A stretch of DNA of 55,555 bases from NCBI GenBank assembly GCA_964393275.1, contig CAYMTA010000019.1, forward strand, positions 1 through 55,555, written 5' to 3'. Source of the stretch: SLRI01 sp964393275 (GTDB lineage: Bacteria > Pseudomonadota > Alphaproteobacteria > Geminicoccales > Geminicoccaceae). The notes beneath the pieces are model-generated. The model saw only the letters and a list, made by a program, of their open reading frames with translations. It was not told the DNA's origin and searched no databases. Of the stretch, positions 54,101 through 55,555 are shown piece after piece. Position 1 is the first letter of the stretch, and the number at the start of each line of letters is the position of its first letter. A program made the position numbers and the translations under genes.

Positions 54101-55343
54101 CGACCTGAACCTGGATTTTGTGCCTTATTACGGTCATTATGAGGGCGGCATCGAATTCTGTTGCACGCACATCAATACATTTCAAATTAAGGCGGGTTAC
54201 TATGGATTTGGCATGACGATGCCAAGAACTGGCGATATCGATGTCATACAATTTCAACACACCAGCAACAAGTCGGGAGAAACTACAAAAAGCGCCATCA
54301 ACGGCAGCAACAATCATAGCTTCCCGGCTTCATGGGCGCTTGGCTTGCGCGTATTCAAGGCTGATAATAATTGGCAGATTAATGGCTCTGCGTTGCGCGA
54401 TTTAAATTGGACATATACCAATCCAGATGGCAATGCCAACAACAGTTCGCGAATGTTAATGCAACTCAGTCTTGACAATATGTCTGTCACAGCTGGTCAG
54501 CGTTTGCTCTTTCTTGTCTATAATCGTGAAGAGAACCCAAATAATAATTATTGCTCGCTCAATATGTTGAGCAACTTCGGTCGGCCGTCATTCGGCCAGA
54601 ACCCTTCCCGCGCCCAATCGCTCTTTGCAGGCGACGAGCCCCGTCTCTTTGTTTCCAGCTCGCTCGGCGGCACGCTGTCCACACCGTCCCAGCGGATGTA
54701 CAATTTCGGCCTTCGGTACTCGAACGGCATGGAGGTGGGCAGCGTTGCTCTCGACGGCACCCCCAACGCTCACATTGCGCCGATCTGGGGCAACACAAGA
54801 TTCCGACAGAAGTGGTCTTCCCCCTACTGGCGCCGAGCATCGAAAATGGCGTTCGCCGCCTACTGGTTCCCGGATAAGAGGCCTGAGAGTGCCCTGACGG
54901 TGCGCGTTTCCGGACCGGACATATCAACGATGACACTAAATATTCAACCGGCTCAGGTGCAGCAGTTCGATTTTACGACATCTGGTGCAACTCTGCCGTA
55001 CACGCACCAGGTTTTCGATCTGCCGAGCGATCTCGTGCTTTCTCCGAGCACGGTCTACATGGTCGAGTTCTACTCACCGGGAACGAGCGAGGCGAAGCGC
55101 TATCAAACACATATGTACCGTAATTATAACCTGGGAGTAGCGTCGGCGAGAACCGTCAACCCTCCGCCGAGCTCGGAGGTCTTGCCTATCGAGCCGCACA
55201 AATGGAGCGGGCTGGCGGAGATCAGCACGAACGGCGGATCGAGCTGGAGTCCGGCCGGCTGGGGGCAGGGCAACACCAATATGCTTTGGGCGCTGGTCAT
55301 TGATCGAAAAATATCGCTGACGCCGGATGAATTGCCCGCCTGA
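51165..55343 (+). CDS. Large cadherin-like/DUF2341/LamG surface protein
   Basis: A 1392-aa modular protein. Four cadherin-like (Big_9 type) repeats of about 90 residues occupy residues 1-370, each with VLAND, a HGS turn and F-x-YTP-x-x-GF-G-x-D-x-FTYT. A DUF2341 domain (NGYGYRRRIVVPA..., MVYYGN) spans about 372-480, then a LamG/concanavalin-like domain to about 690, a fifth cadherin-like repeat (695-785) and a 600-residue C-terminal region of unknown type. GTG 51165 follows AAGGA. No signal peptide, RTX repeats or sortase motif is visible, so secretion is unexplained. Codons for about residues 960-1130 (54040-54560) are strongly AT-rich, unlike the rest, pointing to a composite gene. Likely an adhesin or matrix protein. 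Confidence 0.8.
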   Translation: MLSVLPDAVVTTLGTPVTIHVLANDSGSGLTVTSFSNPAHGSVAFNADQSFTYTPTAGFAGADSFAYTVRDAQGTPSGAEVTITVAPNDGATRATDDYIETIAGGAVIIPVLANDLTASGPLQVVGVGVPGHGAANVLASQSIRYVPQAGFVGIDSFTYTVIDAAGTTTSATVTVKVLAANSAPVAHDDVFILEAGQTTVLAILANDSDPDGDPLQVVSYSMPSHGSLAFNPDKTFSYTPDAGFLGDDQFTYAIRDARGGSSAAGVTLTVIEIAEQPNAIDDHVVTEAGVPVTIDVLANDDLPADQQNRIVAVTLPFKGKIAFNPDGTITYTPNAGFTGFDDFTYTVGNGEGGTSKAIVTIEVTSATVANSYPNGYGYRRRIVVPAQGADQSTVNDAVILFAEEAVWLRSVENGGKVASPEGLDLRFELANGSKLDHEIEHYDPAGGKLLAWIRLPSWTLTQQIQIMVYYGNPSTSASEANPAGVWQGYLARWRLPDGGDATGSGRDLTPQSVLAGELLGSAASFDGTGRLSLDDTSWLGGLERLTVQALVKPDAAMLGSNVRILGHDGSSGITLGYLHESDDGVADVVYAAIGGTEGEALVVSRGGRQSSDRQLIHADWQSSTAPQLFLNGVRATPSRSEARAGTVRNGTGPLDIGRDWIGLIDEIRITDRLLPTSWITLEARNMLAPELSYGLGQEERADTGEPPVVAVPFVVSTNSGKRVDIDVLSYVFTPQGGQSAEISSVSQPMNGSVSVVGNLVQYTPVGGFDGEDHFTYTISNGETQSVGRIVVTTIDPSSTPQDQTFLPPGRNLLANSKLLGESTSAADNWASRWPEEGGTIIFSAASTEGHRKVRFQSTGPTNRAAIEQIHDVEAGKQYVFSVHCAAIGAATSSTRVVINHAPFSSAAPLDGPEARPTLADMAPGQLYHYVFSATRTGPLKLILGIDGPGDVTLERPMLDQTPELRAYVATDPVQPSEVRDLNLDFVPYYGHYEGGIEFCCTHINTFQIKAGYYGFGMTMPRTGDIDVIQFQHTSNKSGETTKSAINGSNNHSFPASWALGLRVFKADNNWQINGSALRDLNWTYTNPDGNANNSSRMLMQLSLDNMSVTAGQRLLFLVYNREENPNNNYCSLNMLSNFGRPSFGQNPSRAQSLFAGDEPRLFVSSSLGGTLSTPSQRMYNFGLRYSNGMEVGSVALDGTPNAHIAPIWGNTRFRQKWSSPYWRRASKMAFAAYWFPDKRPESALTVRVSGPDISTMTLNIQPAQVQQFDFTTSGATLPYTHQVFDLPSDLVLSPSTVYMVEFYSPGTSEAKRYQTHMYRNYNLGVASARTVNPPPSSEVLPIEPHKWSGLAEISTNGGSSWSPAGWGQGNTNMLWALVIDRKISLTPDELPA

Positions 55344-55363
55344 CCTTCGAAGACAATGCCGGA

Positions 55364-55398
55364 GTTGAACGGTCCCCGGTACGGCGGGACCGTTCAAC
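55364..55398 (+). terminator. Inverted repeat after the surface-protein gene
   Basis: Perfect 13-bp stem (55364-55376 with 55386-55398) around a 9-base loop, 20 bp after the stop of the surface-protein gene. The position is right for a transcript end or 3' stabilising hairpin, but no T-run follows, so it is not a textbook intrinsic terminator. Confidence 0.55.
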
Positions 55399-55555
55399 AT
55401 CCCGCAATGACCTCGATCTCCAAAATCGCACGATTTGCATGTGGCCATGCCCCTCCAGGGGCCTCCATCGAGGTGATCTCATGGTCGATCCTGCGGACGA
55501 GCGTAACCGGCCGATTTGGGCCGCCTTCTGCGGCGCAGCCTGATCTGCGAGGTTG
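55399..55555. other. Window end, no gene recognised
   Basis: The last 157 bp contain only a 20-codon ORF from ATG 55482 with a GAGGTGAT-like site upstream; too short to call. The window may end in an intergenic region. Confidence 0.3.

Noticed and set aside
55482..55544. 20-codon ORF with a ribosome-site-like GAGGTGAT upstream
   Set aside because: Too short and featureless to support at the window edge.

Overview
The window reads as a GC-rich alphaproteobacterial secondary replicon (large plasmid or chromid) that carries a large exopolysaccharide/capsule locus. Two things point to a secondary replicon. One gene (48142-49035, minus) is recognisable as the RPA-type plasmid replication initiator common in Alphaproteobacteria. 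Beside it lies an iteron origin: a consensus DnaA box, an AT-rich stretch and six 15-nt direct repeats at 47845-48140. GTG and TTG starts and strong GAG/CTC/GCC codon bias fit an alphaproteobacterium, perhaps of the Rhodospirillales/Geminicoccales type, but the genus cannot be fixed from sequence alone.

Layout. 1-21 kb is a polysaccharide assembly locus. It holds a Wzx-type flippase, a secreted PL14-like lyase, methyltransferases, a SxtJ / DUF5989 / carbamoyltransferase trio, an SGNH hydrolase, a GT39 mannosyl/aminoarabinosyl-type transferase, an asparagine-synthase-like ligase, two GT4-type transferases, an AlgD-like GDP-mannose dehydrogenase, an O-antigen ligase/polymerase, an FkbM methyltransferase and a WbaP-type priming transferase. 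Several genes here (8.2-9.1 kb, 11.1-12.8 kb) are visibly more AT-rich than their neighbours, and one insertion has left a duplicated gene fragment behind.

21-29 kb holds glgA and glgC with a B3/B4-domain protein between them, a DAO-type oxidoreductase, a Crp/Fnr regulator and a pair of GT2 membrane glycosyltransferases, the second lacking the DxD motif. 29-39 kb is mixed: a Phd/PIN toxin-antitoxin pair, an acyl-CoA dehydrogenase homologue without its catalytic Glu, a GMC oxidoreductase with a small exported partner, a lipoprotein, pgi, a nucleotidyltransferase-fold/small-protein pair, tag and a DsbD/ScsB-like reductase. 39-51 kb returns to polysaccharide: a Wzc-type co-polymerase/tyrosine kinase, two GT4 enzymes, a sulfotransferase, pgm, the replication module, a UDP-glucuronate-epimerase-like enzyme. 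The window ends with a 1392-residue cadherin-like/DUF2341 surface protein behind a good sigma70-type promoter.

Together the genes describe a nearly complete Wzx/Wzy-type pathway. Precursors come from pgi, pgm, the AlgD-like enzyme and the 4-epimerase; priming from the WbaP-like enzyme; elongation from several GTs. Carbamoyl, methyl, sulfo and possibly amide groups would decorate the product. Flipping, polymerisation and chain-length control are covered, and the lyase could trim the polymer. No Wza-type outer-membrane exporter and no ParA/ParB partition genes are in the window.

The most unusual non-coding signals are a 32-bp-period palindrome array at 43490-43590 followed by an 11-bp inverted repeat and four 21-bp tandem repeats, and one exact copy of the replication iteron lying 8.7 kb from the origin.
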